DNA of 64,000 bases from Phaeodactylibacter xiamenensis (GTDB taxonomy: Bacteria; Bacteroidota; Bacteroidia; Chitinophagales; Saprospiraceae): the NCBI RefSeq assembly GCF_000759025.1, contig NZ_JPOS01000081.1, positions 1 through 64,000 of the forward strand, written 5' to 3'. The position numbers and the translations under genes were made by a program. Positions 24,952 through 33,643 of the stretch are shown here, in pieces (the stretch's first letter is position 1; every line of letters begins with the position of its first letter). The notes beneath the pieces are model-generated. The model did not search any database. It was not told the origin of the DNA and saw only the letters and a list, made by a program, of their open reading frames with translations.

Positions 24952-26130
24952 ATGAAAGAAGTCTATATCGCATCCGCTGTTCGTACGCCACTGGGAAGTT
25001 TTGGTGGCGTATTCGCCAATGTTTCAGCAACGGACCTTGGTGCAGCGGCCATTAAGGGCGCACTGGAAAAGGCTGGTGTGGATGCCAGTCAGGTCGAAGA
25101 GGTCTTTATGGGCAACGTTTGCTCGGCCAATCTCGGTCAGGCGCCGGCACGTCAGGCGGCGCTTGGAGCAGGTATTCCGAATACAGTGCCTTGTACGACT
25201 GTAAATAAGGTGTGCTCCTCAGGCGCGAAAGCTATCATGTTCGGCGCACAGTCTATTATGCTGGGGCATCAGGACCTTGTTGTGGTTGGGGGGATGGAGA
25301 ATATGAGTGCCATTCCTTACTACGTGCCCAAAGCGCGCTACGGCCATAAATACGGGCACGGCCAAATTGTGGATGGCCTGCTTAAGGATGGCCTGACGGA
25401 TGCCTATCAGCAGGTAGCGATGGGCGTATGTGCGGATGCCACAGCGAAGAAATACGAGATTACCCGTGAGCAGCAGGACGAATTCGCGATGCTTTCCTAC
25501 AAGCGTTCTGCAGAGTCCACCAGCTCCGGCGTTTTTGCGGACGAAATAGTGGCAGTACACGTGCCACAGCGTAAAGGCGACCCGATCGCGATTACGGAAG
25601 ACGAAGAATTTAAGCGGGTGAAGTTTGAAAAAGTACCTACGCTGCGCCCGGTATTTACTAAAGATGGTACGGTCACGGCTGCCAATGCTTCCACCATTAA
25701 TGATGGGGCCACTGCCCTGGTACTGGTAAGCGAAGAAAAGCTCAAAGAACTGAATCTGACGCCCCTGGCTAAAGTGGTCAGTTTTGCAGATGCCGCACAT
25801 GAACCGGAATGGTTTACCACTGCTCCGACTAAAGCAGCACCCATTGCGCTGAAGCGGGCCGGGCTTACCATGAATGATATTGATTATTTTGAAGTCAATG
25901 AAGCGTTCGCGGTAGTTACGCTGGCTTTCAATAAAATGCTGGACGTGCCAGTAGAAAAAACGAATGTCTTTGGTGGTGCGGTCTCCCTGGGGCACCCGCT
26001 GGGGGCGAGTGGTGCGCGCATCATTACAACACTGAATAACGTACTGCAGCAAAAGAATGCCAAGCGCGGCCTGGCAGCCATCTGCAATGGCGGTGGTGGC
26101 GCTTCTTCCATCATCATTGAGAAAGTATAA
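24952..26130 (+). CDS. phaA: Acetyl-CoA C-acetyltransferase (beta-ketothiolase)
   Basis: 392-aa thiolase condensing two acetyl-CoA into acetoacetyl-CoA. Active-site motifs are present: nucleophilic Cys near residue 88 in NKVCSSGAKA, EVNEAFAVV, and the C-terminal GGAVSLGHPLGASGAR His and the Cys in AAICNGGGGAS. Length is that of biosynthetic thiolases. It is divergent from phaB and followed by a strong terminator at 26157, so it is a single-gene unit. In context it supplies the first step of PHB synthesis. Confidence 0.95.
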   Translation: MKEVYIASAVRTPLGSFGGVFANVSATDLGAAAIKGALEKAGVDASQVEEVFMGNVCSANLGQAPARQAALGAGIPNTVPCTTVNKVCSSGAKAIMFGAQSIMLGHQDLVVVGGMENMSAIPYYVPKARYGHKYGHGQIVDGLLKDGLTDAYQQVAMGVCADATAKKYEITREQQDEFAMLSYKRSAESTSSGVFADEIVAVHVPQRKGDPIAITEDEEFKRVKFEKVPTLRPVFTKDGTVTAANASTINDGATALVLVSEEKLKELNLTPLAKVVSFADAAHEPEWFTTAPTKAAPIALKRAGLTMNDIDYFEVNEAFAVVTLAFNKMLDVPVEKTNVFGGAVSLGHPLGASGARIITTLNNVLQQKNAKRGLAAICNGGGGASSIIIEKV

Positions 26131-26156
26131 GGTTTATTAAAAATTGGTTATGTACC

Positions 26157-26194
26157 AGCCCGGGGCGCTCGCATCGCTCCGGGCTTTTGCTTTT
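26157..26194 (+). terminator. Intrinsic terminator after phaA
   Basis: AGCCCGG (26157-26163) pairs with CCGGGCT (26179-26185), extended inward by GC-rich pairing, and is followed by TTTTGCTTTT. Classic rho-independent form. Confidence 0.85.
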
Positions 26195-26354
26195 ATACGA
26201 GCAGCTTAAAAAGGTGTAGGAATTAATTATCAAGGGCTTTAAAAATTAAGTCAATGTTTGTTTTTAGTGATGTAATCCATTGAATTGCATATAGTTATGA
26301 TTAATGGTTGTGTCTTCAAGTCTTTTAGTCAGGGTGAAACATATAAAAAAGCCT

Positions 26355-26386
26355 ATTGATCCCCGATTCAGCTCTGCGTACCTTTA
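26355..26386 (+). promoter_or_regulatory. Candidate promoter of the phasin-phaE-phaC operon
   Basis: ATTG (26355-26358), a 20-nt spacer and TACCTTTA (26379-26386), one base from the TAnnTTTG box. It lies 49 nt before the phasin ATG. The rest of the 304-nt gap 26131-26434 holds the phaA terminator and AT-rich DNA without other clear sites. Confidence 0.5.
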
Positions 26387-26434
26387 ACCTATCAATAAAA
26401 ACACACATTCTCTTCCACTAAAAAGATACTAATC

Positions 26435-26881
26435 ATGGCTTCTACAAAATCTTTCTACGATCAGCTGATGGACAATCAGTCTAAACTGTTCAACACAATG
26501 ACAGAATTTACCAACGCCTGGATGGAAATGATGACACCATCATCCGATCTGTCTGACAAGGCGGGCGAATTGATGAACGAATACTATACCAAGACTTCCG
26601 AAATGATGGAAGCTATGGCTTCTAAAGAAAAAATGGAAGCTTATCAGAAGGACTTCTGGAACGCTTTCACAGCTGATTACACTAAGAACATGGAGGTAAG
26701 CATGGAGCTGTACAAGAAGTCAGCAGAGTACTTTAAGAACATGTGGTCTGGCAACACCATGGAAACCACACAGGAGCGCACCAAGAAGCTTGGCGAACTG
26801 TACCAGCATTCTATGAAGGCCTTCTATGATACCACCAAAGCTAACGGTAAGGTGATGCAGGAGTACATGAGCGCTAATTGA
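26435..26881 (+). CDS. Phasin-like PHA granule protein
   Basis: 148 aa, almost entirely alpha-helical and rich in Met, Lys, Glu and aromatic residues, with an amphipathic pattern throughout (FYDQLMDNQSKLF, NAWMEMM, TKTSEMMEAM, YKKSAEYFKNMW). This composition and length fit phasins, which coat PHB granules. It lies directly before phaE and phaC, 42 nt from phaE. No catalytic motif is seen. Membership of a named phasin family cannot be fixed by eye. Confidence 0.75.
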   Translation: MASTKSFYDQLMDNQSKLFNTMTEFTNAWMEMMTPSSDLSDKAGELMNEYYTKTSEMMEAMASKEKMEAYQKDFWNAFTADYTKNMEVSMELYKKSAEYFKNMWSGNTMETTQERTKKLGELYQHSMKAFYDTTKANGKVMQEYMSAN

Positions 26882-26923
26882 TACCGCCCAAGCCCCTTCC
26901 TCCACTTTTAAAACCAATCAATC

Positions 26924-28501
26924 ATGAGTAATCAATTCGATACCTTGCTAGAGGGCCAGAAAAAAGCAATGGAATTTTGGTCAAAATTATCTGACCAGAT
27001 GACGAAGCCTTTTCAGCAAGAGCAGGCTGACCCTGCCAAAGCCGGAGAGGCGCTTTTTCAGGAATGGTACAACAAGCAACAGGCTTTTTTCCAGGAGGCT
27101 ATGAAAGGCAACCCTCAGGAAATGCTGCAGCAAACCCCGGAGCACCTGCGCAAGTACATGCAGATTCAAACGGAGTTTACCCAAAAGTGGGCGGACTTTT
27201 TCAAGTCCAACGCTGGTAAAATGGGCTTCCAAATTCCGGGTGCCGACAGCTTTGGCAATTCCACGCAGTTTTTCCAGGAGAATATGTCGAATTGGAACAA
27301 GTGGATGAACGGCGGGCAGGATTGGTTCAGTGCTCAGGTGCTGGACAAGATGCCTTTCAATATGCGGCCTCACTATACGGGCTTTCTCGATAGCTACAAC
27401 TTTATGTCAAAGTACTGGGAACCGCTGCAACGCCTGCTCAAAAACGGGCTCTACGATGGCGATATGGTAAACAAGTACTTTAACGCCGAAGCTTACCAGA
27501 AACTCGTCAATCAGATGATGGGCTTCCGCCCTGTGGGCAATACCAGTGAGGTCATTGAACAGGTGAACAAATGGTTTACCAACATGATGTCCTACATGGG
27601 CGATCAGTCGGGCGACTGGAAAACCGTAAGCGATAGCTGGAAGGAGAAAATGGAGTCTTTCAGCAATGCAGGCAACATGCCTTTCTTTGAAATGGCTGCC
27701 GAATTCAACAACCGCCTGCGGGATCAACTGGCGCCATTCAACAATATCGCAGCGCAGGGCCGGGAAACAGAAATTTCCAAAACGCTGCAGGATATTCAGT
27801 TCCAGTACATTGCGTTCGTGCTGAAGTCTGCCGAAATGCAGTCCAAGGTTTACGAGTCCGGGCAGTTTGCAATGCCGGACACCCTGCGCGAGTTTGCTGA
27901 AAAGTACAGGCAGGAGGCCGAAATGCCGGATTTCCAGGCGTTCTTCCAGGCTTACATCAATAAGCTGGAGGCGGCTATGCTTGAAGTCCTGCATTCATCA
28001 GAGTACTCCAAGCTTCAAAGCGAAGTGTCGGCGCTGGCGACCAGCATCAAGAAAGACAATGGCCGCCTTATGGAGCTGATGTATGCCGATATGCCATTTC
28101 TTACGCATACCGATGGGGACGATATCGCTAAGGAGGCGTCGGCTCTCCGTACTAAAGTCCGTTCGCTGGAGCACCGGCTGGCTGAACTGGAAAAAGCCAT
28201 GCTTTTGAACGGCAAGCCTGCCGTCGAAAAAAAAACGCCCGCTGAAGGCGGAAGCCTTAAGAAATCACTGATGGACAAAATCGGTATCGCTTCGGCTTCG
28301 GATGCCGACGACCTCAAGCAAATCAAGGGCGTAGGTCCTAAGCTGGAGACGATGCTCAATGACCTGGGGGTTTACACCTTTAAGCAGGTGGCTCAGATGG
28401 GCGCTTCTGAATACGATATGATTGACGAACTGCTTGGTGCTTTTCAGGGGCGGGCCAAGCGCGACAACTGGGCCAGGCAGGCCAAGGCTTTACTTAAATA
28501 A
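26924..28501 (+). CDS. phaE: Class III PHA synthase subunit PhaE with C-terminal helix-hairpin-helix domain
   Basis: 525 aa. The first ~370 residues match the PhaE pattern: helical and rich in Trp, Phe, Met and Gln, with FWSKLSDQMTKPF near the start and LQDIQFQYIAFVLKSAEMQ and MLEVLHSSEYSKLQ later. A coiled coil follows (~395-425). The last ~65 residues hold a helix-hairpin-helix module (DDLKQIKGVGPKLETMLNDL ... GRAKRDNWARQAK) of the type also found at the end of some NADH dehydrogenase subunits and ribosomal L21. PhaE forms the synthase with PhaC; most described PhaE proteins lack this tail. phaC starts 90 nt downstream. Confidence 0.85.
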   Translation: MSNQFDTLLEGQKKAMEFWSKLSDQMTKPFQQEQADPAKAGEALFQEWYNKQQAFFQEAMKGNPQEMLQQTPEHLRKYMQIQTEFTQKWADFFKSNAGKMGFQIPGADSFGNSTQFFQENMSNWNKWMNGGQDWFSAQVLDKMPFNMRPHYTGFLDSYNFMSKYWEPLQRLLKNGLYDGDMVNKYFNAEAYQKLVNQMMGFRPVGNTSEVIEQVNKWFTNMMSYMGDQSGDWKTVSDSWKEKMESFSNAGNMPFFEMAAEFNNRLRDQLAPFNNIAAQGRETEISKTLQDIQFQYIAFVLKSAEMQSKVYESGQFAMPDTLREFAEKYRQEAEMPDFQAFFQAYINKLEAAMLEVLHSSEYSKLQSEVSALATSIKKDNGRLMELMYADMPFLTHTDGDDIAKEASALRTKVRSLEHRLAELEKAMLLNGKPAVEKKTPAEGGSLKKSLMDKIGIASASDADDLKQIKGVGPKLETMLNDLGVYTFKQVAQMGASEYDMIDELLGAFQGRAKRDNWARQAKALLK

Positions 28502-28591
28502 TCAACACGAGGCTTTCAGGGCTGCTAACCGGGATATGCCGGCTGGCTGCCCTGCCCGGGCCACACCCATAACCAGGTAAAAAATCAACCA

Positions 28592-29650
28592 ATGAGTACA
28601 ACGGCATCCAATAACGTCAGCGATCAGCTCCTCGAACAAGTCAATACGGCTTCTGATGCGCTGCGCAATATCAACAGCGTCCACGATGTGGATGTGGCTA
28701 CGGCACCTCGGGAAATTGTCTGGGAAGACGGCAAAGTCAAACTTTATCATTTCCTGAGGGAGGACAAACCGGCTACCAAAACACCCGTTCTGGTCTCTTA
28801 CGCTCTGGTCAACCGCTGGGAAATGATGGACCTGCAGCCGGACCGCAGCTTTATCCGTAAACTGATTAGCGAAGGGCTGGACGTTTACCTGATCGACTGG
28901 GGCTACCCAACTAAGGTGGACCGTTACAAAAAAATGGAGGACTACATCCTCGGGAATATTAACGACTGCGTGGATTACATCCGCGAAGCCCACGGACTGG
29001 CTAAGGTAAACCTGCTTGGCGTTTGCCAGGGAGGGACTTTCAGCCTGATTTATTCCGCTCTGTTCCCCGAAAAAATCAAAAACCTGGTCACCCTTGTCAC
29101 ACCAGTTGACTTCGATAACGAAGAAGGGCTGCTCTTCAAGTGGGCTAAAGATATGGATGTGGATGCAATTGTGGATGGCTTCGGCGGCATAATCCCCGGT
29201 GATTTCCTCAATACCGGTTTTGACCTGCTCAAGCCAATGAATAAGGCACGTAAGTACATGGCGCTGCCCCAAACCATGGCCAACAAAGGCAAGCTGATGA
29301 ACTTCCTGCGCATGGAGCACTGGGTTGCCGACAGCCCGGCACAGGCCGGAGAGACCTACCGCCGTTTCATTAAGGATATGTATCAGCACAACAAGCTCAT
29401 CAAAGGCGAATTTGAGCTGGGTGGTCGTGAGGTGAAGCTGAAAAACATCAACATGCCGGTACTGACCATCTATGCCAAGCACGATCATATTGTGCCGCCG
29501 GCAACGACTAAGCCGATTAATGATGAAATCGGCTCCAAAGACAAGGAGCTGATGGAATTTCCCGGGGGGCACATTGGTGTCTTCGTGGGCGGGCGTTCTC
29601 AGAAGCTGTTAACGCCTGCAGTCGCCAGCTGGCTGACTGAGCGGGACTAA
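28592..29650 (+). CDS. phaC: Class III poly(3-hydroxyalkanoate) synthase subunit PhaC
   Basis: 352-aa alpha/beta hydrolase-fold polymerase linking (R)-3-hydroxybutyryl-CoA units. The modified lipase box with the catalytic cysteine is LLGVCQGGTFSL; the catalytic Asp is in TIYAKHDHIVPP and the His in PGGHIGVFVGG. The ~350-residue length is diagnostic of class III, which needs PhaE, encoded immediately upstream. Transcription probably ends at the hairpins between 29714 and 29880. Confidence 0.96.
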   Translation: MSTTASNNVSDQLLEQVNTASDALRNINSVHDVDVATAPREIVWEDGKVKLYHFLREDKPATKTPVLVSYALVNRWEMMDLQPDRSFIRKLISEGLDVYLIDWGYPTKVDRYKKMEDYILGNINDCVDYIREAHGLAKVNLLGVCQGGTFSLIYSALFPEKIKNLVTLVTPVDFDNEEGLLFKWAKDMDVDAIVDGFGGIIPGDFLNTGFDLLKPMNKARKYMALPQTMANKGKLMNFLRMEHWVADSPAQAGETYRRFIKDMYQHNKLIKGEFELGGREVKLKNINMPVLTIYAKHDHIVPPATTKPINDEIGSKDKELMEFPGGHIGVFVGGRSQKLLTPAVASWLTERD

Positions 29651-29713
29651 CGAATAAGGAAAGTGTGGTCCCATGAACATGAAAACTTCGATCACGCACT
29701 ACTTTGTCTCAGC

Positions 29714-29802
29714 GTACGCCCGGGCGCGGAGCTTACAAGCCTTAGCTCCGCACCTGCGTACCACTAAACAAGGGAACCGCAGCCTGGCGCTGCCTTGTTT
29801 AG
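29714..29802. repeat. Two adjacent hairpins downstream of phaC
   Basis: Hairpin 1: GTACGC (29714) ... GCGGAGCT / AGCTCCGC ... GCGTAC (ends 29761), 14 base pairs with an internal loop. Hairpin 2: CTAAACAAG (29764-29772) and CTTGTTTAG (29794-29802) with an inner GCAGC/GCTGC stem. Neither is followed by a T-run. They could be 3'-end stabilisers, REP-like sequences or an RNA of unknown role. Confidence 0.6.
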
Positions 29803-29842
29803 CTACAATTTGGTAATACCTGGTTTTAATTTGGTTAGGGCT

Positions 29843-29880
29843 GAGCTGGCTGTGGGCAACTGCAGCCAGTTCGTTTTTTT
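29843..29880 (+). terminator. Intrinsic terminator of the phasin-phaE-phaC operon
   Basis: GAGCTGGCTG (29843-29852) pairs with CAGCCAGTTC (29863-29872), one G-T pair included, followed by G and seven T. It reaches the stop codon of the convergent M48-type gene. Confidence 0.8.
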
Positions 29881-31402
29881 ACCTGCCCCGGGACATCTTT
29901 TCGAGCATTTGAGTGACCCATGCTATGCGGTCTGCCTGCCCTTCTCCATTATCCGTTTTCTTGAGTGCATTCCTGTAGTTTTCGAGTTCCCGGCGGGCCC
30001 CTTCCTGCTTATCGAGCCGGAGTAAGATCATGGCTTTTTCCAGGTGTATTTCCGGAGAAAGGGAGTAGGCCTCCTGCTCAGCTTTCCGCAGCAGCAGCAT
30101 AGCTCTTTCCATATCACCGGCCTCATTTGAGGTTTGGCGGAGGAGTACAGACTGCAACATGTAATCTTCAAGTACGGCGGCATCTGCATCCAGTTGAGTG
30201 GTGAGGAGTTGTTGCGTGCGTTCGTAATTGCCGCTCAGGAATTCCTGCCACGCGGTATTGCGCCTTGCCATTGCTGTTACGCTGATATAGGCAGGATCAG
30301 CTGCCGGCGGCTCATAGTTTAATTGGTAACCCAAGTCCAGCATTTGCCGGTAAAGATGAGGGTAAGGGCGCTCTTCCCGCGTTTGCAGCTGGTAAGCCCT
30401 GCTGATTCTCTGTGCTTCGTAGATGCGGGTGTAAGCATTCAGCAGAGCCTGGTTATCTGCCTTGAGGTGTTGTATGAGGATGAGCGCAGTTTGGTCGGCT
30501 TCTGACTCTTGCTCAAAGGTATATTCCATCCCCAGGCGGTTCGCTACCTGAAAGGCAATGGCAGAGGAAAGCATAGAAATACTTTCTGTGAATGCGCCAA
30601 ATGCGTACAGGTCTACAGGGCTAAAGGTGCCATTCCGGATGGACTGATTGGCCACAGCGGTCTCAGTAACCGCAGCGGCTACGGTAATTACGCCGCTCCA
30701 GAATGCGGCACGGGCTTCCCGGGAAAGGTTGCGGCGGAAGTTGTCTACGGAATGATTGAACTGAATATGCGCGAATTCCTGGGCTAAAATGGCCAGCAGT
30801 TCCTCTTTGGTTTGCAGGGCGGCCAACAGGCCGGTCGAAATGAACAAGTCACCATTGGCACAGGCAAAGGTGCCGGGCTCTACCGACTCGTAAACACGTA
30901 TGCGCATTACTGCCGGATGTTTCTTTACAGGTTGTTTGGGAAAAAGTTGCAGCCGGATTTGATTGAGGTAATCCTCCAGGTACGGGTCGTCAAACAGGGT
31001 GATGGTCTCATTAAAACTAAGGTACTCTTCCTGTAGCTCGCGCCTGACTTCCTGGTCCCAACCCCTTTTGGAGAGTTGGTCCAATGCGCTGGACTGCAGA
31101 AATTGCTGATACCAAAGGCCATCAATCGACAGTTCATTAAGCTGGAAATCAAGGTGCTTGAGGTCAAACGCGGAGATCATGCGCTCCTGCACGTTGATTA
31201 CAGCTCTAATGGTGGGTGTTCCTGCGATGATGCGATAGTCACTAAGTTCAACGATCGTGCCGGCGTCCAATTTTTCAAAAGAGGCGTCAGCTGTCCGGAA
31301 TTTCTCCTTGACAACGGCCCGGACGGTATAGTCCTGTGCAAGGAGCGCGTCATTGACTAAAAACAAGAGTAAAACGGGAAGGAAATAGAGAAAATACTTC
31401 AT
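29879..31402 (-). CDS. M48-type peptidase/TPR protein with degenerate HExxH
   Basis: About 507 aa with a signal peptide (MKYFLYFLPVLLLFLVNDALLAQ; start at 31402, since the nine residues upstream would spoil it). The M48 core region is recognisable: LFISTGLLAALQTKEELLAI followed by QEFAHIQFNHS, and later the EQESEADQ third-ligand motif. The first zinc histidine of HExxH is replaced by Gln (QEFAH), so catalysis is doubtful. The C-terminal third has TPR-like helices (YLQLQT..., AEQEAYSLSPEIHLEKAMIL). Related BepA-like proteins assist outer-membrane assembly; a scaffold role here is inference. Confidence 0.8.
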   Translation of the reverse strand: MKYFLYFLPVLLLFLVNDALLAQDYTVRAVVKEKFRTADASFEKLDAGTIVELSDYRIIAGTPTIRAVINVQERMISAFDLKHLDFQLNELSIDGLWYQQFLQSSALDQLSKRGWDQEVRRELQEEYLSFNETITLFDDPYLEDYLNQIRLQLFPKQPVKKHPAVMRIRVYESVEPGTFACANGDLFISTGLLAALQTKEELLAILAQEFAHIQFNHSVDNFRRNLSREARAAFWSGVITVAAAVTETAVANQSIRNGTFSPVDLYAFGAFTESISMLSSAIAFQVANRLGMEYTFEQESEADQTALILIQHLKADNQALLNAYTRIYEAQRISRAYQLQTREERPYPHLYRQMLDLGYQLNYEPPAADPAYISVTAMARRNTAWQEFLSGNYERTQQLLTTQLDADAAVLEDYMLQSVLLRQTSNEAGDMERAMLLLRKAEQEAYSLSPEIHLEKAMILLRLDKQEGARRELENYRNALKKTDNGEGQADRIAWVTQMLEKMSRGR

Positions 31403-31601
31403 GTCAAAAGGTTTTAAGTGTATGAACAAAGGAGCATTATTGCTGAGGTTTATTCGCAGGTTTCGTCTATTTAATTTACAAATAAAAATGGCTTTGGTGT
31501 GCTATAGCAATGTTAATTTTGGGCTGCTTCCTCCGTTAAAGGGCCTTAAGGGGGCTAACAAATTGTTAAAAAAAGTCCGACCTTAGCGCAAAACGCCAAA
31601 T

Positions 31602-33641
31602 ATGACCGAATTCCAAAAAGCAATCCTGGAAGGGATACCAGATACGCTGCCGGTGCCCAAGCCCTACGATCCTAATGTGAGCCATGCACCAAAGCGTGGT
31701 ATTGACGGTGTGCTTTCTGATAAAGACCGGGCGCTGGCCCTCAAAAATGCCCTGCGCTACTTCCCGGCTCATCAACACAAAGTCCTGGCTCCTGAATTTG
31801 CCGAAGAACTGGAGCGCTACGGGCGCATTTATATGTACCGCTTCCGTCCGGACTATGAAATGTACGCCCGCCCGATTGATGAATATCCCCATCAGTCCCA
31901 TCAGGCTGCTGCGATCATGCTGATGATTCAAAACAACCTGGACCCCAAGGTTGCCAAGCACCCGCACGAGCTGATCACCTACGGTGGCAATGGAGCTGTT
32001 TTTCAAAACTGGGCGCAGTACCGGCTGGTTATGCAGTACCTGGCTCAGATGACGGACGAGCAGACCCTGGTGCTTTATTCCGGGCATCCGCTCGGGCTCT
32101 TCCCCTCCCACCCTGAAGCCCCGAGGGTAGTGGTGACCAACGGGATGATGATCCCGAACTATTCCACAAAGGAAGACTGGAACAAGTATAACGCCCTGGG
32201 CGTCACTTCCTACGGGCAAATGACGGCCGGCTCCTTTATGTACATCGGCCCGCAGGGGATTGTGCATGGTACAACGATTACGCTATTGAATGCTGGCCGC
32301 AAAATGGGGCTTGGCGATAAAGATCTCCGCGGAAAAGTGTTCGTGACTTCCGGGCTGGGCGGCATGTCCGGTGCACAAACGATTGCGGCTGAAGTAACCG
32401 GAGCTGTAGGAATTGTAGCGGAAATTGACCCTGATGCCGTACAGCAGCGCCTGACGGACGGCTACATCAAAGCAGAAAATGTCTTTACCGACCTCAATGC
32501 GCTTTTGCCCAGAATAGAAGAGGCAAGAGCTGGCAAAGAAGCCGTGGCACTGGTCTATCAGGGAAACGTGGTAGAGCTTTGGGAGCGCCTGGCTAAGGAT
32601 GAGGTTCGAGTGGAGCTGGGCTCTGATCAGACCTCCCTGCACAATATCGAAGGCATGGGCTACGCTCCTGCGGGCTATACCTTTGAAGAAGCCAAACGGC
32701 TTTTGGATAAAGACCCTGTACAATTCATGTCGGAAGTGCGGGACACCCTGCGCCGCCATGTAAAAGCCATTAACACCATGGCAGAACGCGGCATGTATTT
32801 CTGGGATTATGGCAATGCATTTCTCAAGGAAGCAGGCAATTCCGGAGCGGATATCTGGCTGGATGAGACCGAGGGGCACTTCCGTTACCCATCCTATGTA
32901 GAGGATATCATGGGGCCAATGTGCTTTGACTACGGTTTTGGCCCATTCCGGTGGGTATGTACTTCTGGCACAATGGAAGATTTGCAAAGGACCGATGAAA
33001 TTGCAGCAGAAATCCTTCGGGAGATGCTGGCAGAAGCCCCGGAGGATATTCGTCCTCAGTTGCGGGACAACCTCAACTGGATTGAAGGAGCAGAAGATAA
33101 CCTGCCTGTCGTAGGCTCAAAATCCCGGATTCTGTACGCTGATGCCGAGGGCCGCATACGTATCGCCCGGGCGTTCAATAAAGCTATTGCAAGAGGGGAG
33201 CTCTGTGCGCCAGTCGTGCTGGGCAGAGACCACCACGATGTCTCCGGTACCGATTCGCCCTACCGGGAGACCGCAAATATTTACGACGGCTCCCAGTTTA
33301 CCGCAGATATGGCAGTGCACAACGTGATTGGAGACGCTTTCCGTGGGGCAACCTGGATTTCCCTGCATAACGGTGGCGGCGTAGGATGGGGCGAAGTGAT
33401 GAACGGAGGTTTTGGGATGGTGATCGATGGCACACCGGAATCTGACCGCCGCCTGGAAAGTATGCTCTTCTGGGATGTCAATAATGGCATCGCCCGCCGT
33501 TCCTGGGCCCGCAACCGGGGCGCGATGTCCACCATACAGCGCACCATGCAGGCTTATCCGGGGCTCAGGGTGACCTTGCCCACTATCGCGGACGATAACC
33601 TGGTGGAGGAGGCGCTGGGACTGACTGCCAGGGAAGGGTAG
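31602..33641 (+). CDS. hutU: Urocanate hydratase
   Basis: 679-aa NAD-dependent enzyme converting urocanate to imidazolonepropionate in histidine degradation. TYGGNGAVFQNWAQYRL, YSGHPLGLFPSH, TNGMMIPNYS, the NAD-binding SGLGGMSGAQ and SLHNGGGVGWGEVMNGGFG are characteristic. At ~680 residues it belongs to the longer bacterial type. No other hut gene (hutH, hutI) is in the window, so the pathway is split across the genome. It converges with the AGE epimerase gene two bases away. Confidence 0.95.
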   Translation: MTEFQKAILEGIPDTLPVPKPYDPNVSHAPKRGIDGVLSDKDRALALKNALRYFPAHQHKVLAPEFAEELERYGRIYMYRFRPDYEMYARPIDEYPHQSHQAAAIMLMIQNNLDPKVAKHPHELITYGGNGAVFQNWAQYRLVMQYLAQMTDEQTLVLYSGHPLGLFPSHPEAPRVVVTNGMMIPNYSTKEDWNKYNALGVTSYGQMTAGSFMYIGPQGIVHGTTITLLNAGRKMGLGDKDLRGKVFVTSGLGGMSGAQTIAAEVTGAVGIVAEIDPDAVQQRLTDGYIKAENVFTDLNALLPRIEEARAGKEAVALVYQGNVVELWERLAKDEVRVELGSDQTSLHNIEGMGYAPAGYTFEEAKRLLDKDPVQFMSEVRDTLRRHVKAINTMAERGMYFWDYGNAFLKEAGNSGADIWLDETEGHFRYPSYVEDIMGPMCFDYGFGPFRWVCTSGTMEDLQRTDEIAAEILREMLAEAPEDIRPQLRDNLNWIEGAEDNLPVVGSKSRILYADAEGRIRIARAFNKAIARGELCAPVVLGRDHHDVSGTDSPYRETANIYDGSQFTADMAVHNVIGDAFRGATWISLHNGGGVGWGEVMNGGFGMVIDGTPESDRRLESMLFWDVNNGIARRSWARNRGAMSTIQRTMQAYPGLRVTLPTIADDNLVEEALGLTAREG

Positions 33642-33643
33642 GT

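Noticed and set aside
25219-26052. 277-aa minus-strand ORF
   Set aside because: Antisense shadow of phaA, whose active-site motifs are intact on the other strand.
28502-29572. 356-aa minus-strand ORF
   Set aside because: Antisense shadow of phaC; no independent motif or start signal.
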